From positions 1 through 6,566 of the forward strand of contig USEW01000109.1 in assembly GCA_900553845.1 (NCBI GenBank): 6,566 nucleotides of DNA, read 5' to 3'. The position numbers and the translations under genes are program-made. The notes beneath the pieces were generated by a model. The model saw nothing but the letters and a program-made list of their open reading frames with translations. It was not told where the DNA came from and did no database searches. The stretch comes from an uncultured bacterium (GTDB lineage Bacteria > Cyanobacteriota > Vampirovibrionia > Gastranaerophilales > Gastranaerophilaceae). Shown here one piece after another: positions 5,832 through 6,566 of this stretch (position 1 is its first letter; the number at the start of each line of letters is the position of its first letter).

Positions 5832-5853
5832 CATTATATTTTATATTTGTCAA
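5825..5853 (-). promoter_or_regulatory. Candidate promoter of the MuF-motif cluster
   Basis: A perfect -35 TTGACA (5853-5848) is followed after 17 bases by a poor -10, TATTGC (5830-5825). A start near 5818 would leave a leader of about 50 bases, with the ribosome site near the ATG at 5768. The -35 is the only perfect one I found in the window; the -10 matches 3 of 6. Confidence 0.4.
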
Positions 5854-5865
5854 CAGATATTGATT

Positions 5866-5871
5866 TATAAT
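5866..5871 (+). promoter_or_regulatory. -10 box of the XRE regulator gene
   Basis: A perfect TATAAT lies 23 bases before the ATG at 5895. No good -35 is found at 16-18 bases; TTGTCA at 5847-5852 is only 13 bases away. The leader would be short and has no Shine-Dalgarno. Confidence 0.4.
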
Positions 5872-5894
5872 TGTGTTTTAGATATTATATTTTT

Positions 5895-6290
5895 ATGAAA
5901 AATATAGATAAACAAGAACAACTTAAAAAATTTGGTATAGCTATAAAAAATAGGCGTAATGCATTGAAATTAAGCCTCAGAGATGTTGAGAAAATGTCTA
6001 ATGTGTCTGCAGCATTGATTACTAAACTTGAAAACGGAAAAATGCCAAATTTTCCTAAACCTCTTACAATAAAACAACTTAGCTATACATTAAAATTTGA
6101 AAACGAACTGTTTATTTTAGCAGATATATTATCTGAAGCAGAAAAACCTGAAATAACACAGAAAACTTTTAACGATGAATTTCGAGAATTTCTTGCGACA
6201 AAAACTACTCTAAACGCTGAAAACATTGAACAAATTTTATACTTTGTTTCCGGGTTAGAAAAATTACAAAAAATTGAAAAAATTTCTTAA
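5895..6290 (+). CDS. XRE/Cro-type helix-turn-helix regulator
   Basis: This 131-residue cytoplasmic DNA-binding protein probably represses its own gene and the divergent toxin-like cluster. The helix-turn-helix is residues 10-50: FGIAIKNRRNALKLSLRDVE, then SNVSAALITKLENGKMP, with the recognition helix around 38-46. The ENGK turn and the preceding R-x-x-x-x-x-S-L-R-D-V-E spacing are typical of the family. The C-terminal half (57-131), with IKQLSYTLKF and DEFREFLATKTTLNAENIEQ, is helical and may dimerise; it has no peptidase or catalytic motif. The ATG at 5895 is chosen over an upstream TTG because the protein then begins close to the domain and the TATAAT at 5866 would otherwise overlap the coding region. 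Starts of the two divergent genes are 126 bases apart, with a palindrome between them. Confidence 0.9.
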   Translation: MKNIDKQEQLKKFGIAIKNRRNALKLSLRDVEKMSNVSAALITKLENGKMPNFPKPLTIKQLSYTLKFENELFILADILSEAEKPEITQKTFNDEFREFLATKTTLNAENIEQILYFVSGLEKLQKIEKIS

Positions 6291-6446
6291 TCTTTTTTGG
6301 CATAATAATACCTAATTAGACCCAATAGTATCCTTTTTATCTGATTGTTAATTTAAATAGAGGAATTTAAAAAGACAAACCCAACGACATCCTGTTTTAT
6401 ATATATTTATGCTCAAAAACACTATAGACTGTTGGTATATAATAAC

Positions 6447-6483
6447 AAAAAAACTCCTTTAAATTTTTAAAAACTTAAAGGAG
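6447..6483 (-). terminator. Terminator of tRNA-Met
   Basis: A 9-bp inverted repeat (CTCCTTTAA at 6454-6462, TTAAAGGAG at 6475-6483) encloses an AT-rich loop. On the minus strand it is followed by seven T (6453-6447). It lies about 30 bases past the 3' end of the minus-strand tRNA. It would shield the XRE gene region from antisense transcription. Confidence 0.85.
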
Positions 6484-6515
6484 AATTAAATATATACAAA
6501 AAAAAGATAACTTAT

Positions 6516-6566
6516 TAGCAAGGGAGAGATTCGAACTCTCGACCTCACGGGTATGAGCCGTGCGCT
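6516..6566 (-). tRNA. tRNA-Met (CAT), partial, 5' part outside the window
   Basis: The visible 3' two-thirds includes an anticodon stem CACGG/CCGTG with loop CTCATAC (CAT at 6555-6553), variable loop AGGTC, T arm GAGAG-TTCGAAT-CTCTC, acceptor strand CCTTGCT and discriminator A. No CCA is encoded. The anticodon stem lacks the three consecutive G-C pairs of initiator tRNA, so elongator Met is most likely. A tRNA-Ile2 with a modified CAT anticodon cannot be excluded without the 5' half. Confidence 0.9.

Noticed and set aside
4673..5863. Three short plus-strand open frames opposite the MuF-motif gene
   Set aside because: They lie antisense to a gene with clear motifs and a good ribosome site, and have no recognisable features.
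1..6566. Avoidance of GATC sites because of the restriction system
   Set aside because: By eye I count about ten GATC sites, somewhat fewer than a rough composition-based guess, but the window is too short and my count too informal to claim avoidance.
1..6566. CRISPR array or insertion sequence
   Set aside because: No regularly spaced repeats, transposase fragments or terminal inverted repeats with target duplications were found.

Overview
The window is a very AT-rich stretch of a bacterial chromosome. The standard stop codons fit: TAA, TGA and TAG all end plausible genes. AT richness, two tRNA genes, a Sec-secreted small protein and the general gene style fit a low-GC gut-type bacterium. 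Gastranaerophilales (non-photosynthetic Cyanobacteria) are my best guess, at low confidence, because no universally conserved protein gene is present to settle it.

Layout. (1) Bases 1-51 hold the terminator of a plus-strand gene outside the window. A minus-strand gene for a two-repeat AbrB/SpoVT-like protein follows (101-423), broken by a single missing base in a T run. (2) Bases 424-983 hold no gene that I can support. (3) A minus-strand tRNA-Ser(TGA) has its own promoter and terminator (984-1157). (4) A two-gene GATC restriction-modification operon reads on the minus strand from a strong extended -10 promoter: a Dam/DpnM-like adenine methyltransferase, then a DpnII-family endonuclease, joined by a TGATG stop/start overlap. 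(5) The following intergenic region contains a 42-bp shard that is nearly identical (40/42) to part of a gene 2.2 kb away. A plus-strand gene for a small secreted protein of unknown function comes next (3208-3708). (6) A minus-strand cluster reads from 5768 down to 3709. It encodes a modular protein with a MuF/SPP1-gp7 cysteine motif, a coiled coil and a serum-amyloid-A-like C-terminal domain, then a small three-pass membrane protein, then an M23 metallopeptidase domain whose 5' end is unresolved. (7) A divergently transcribed XRE/Cro-type regulator (5895-6290) shares the control region with that cluster. (8) The window ends in a partial tRNA-Met(CAT) with its terminator, on the minus strand.

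The block between the two tRNA genes is wholly accessory: restriction-modification, a toxin-like modular protein, a cell-wall hydrolase and a repressor, with no housekeeping gene. The most interesting unit is 5895-3709. I read it as a candidate MuF-type polymorphic toxin with a membrane-protein partner that may be its immunity protein. A divergent repressor and an operator-like palindrome overlap the toxin promoter. The 42-bp shard at 3082-3123 suggests that a second, related gene or cassette once lay upstream of the restriction-modification operon. Function is inferred from motifs and context only; no search could be run.
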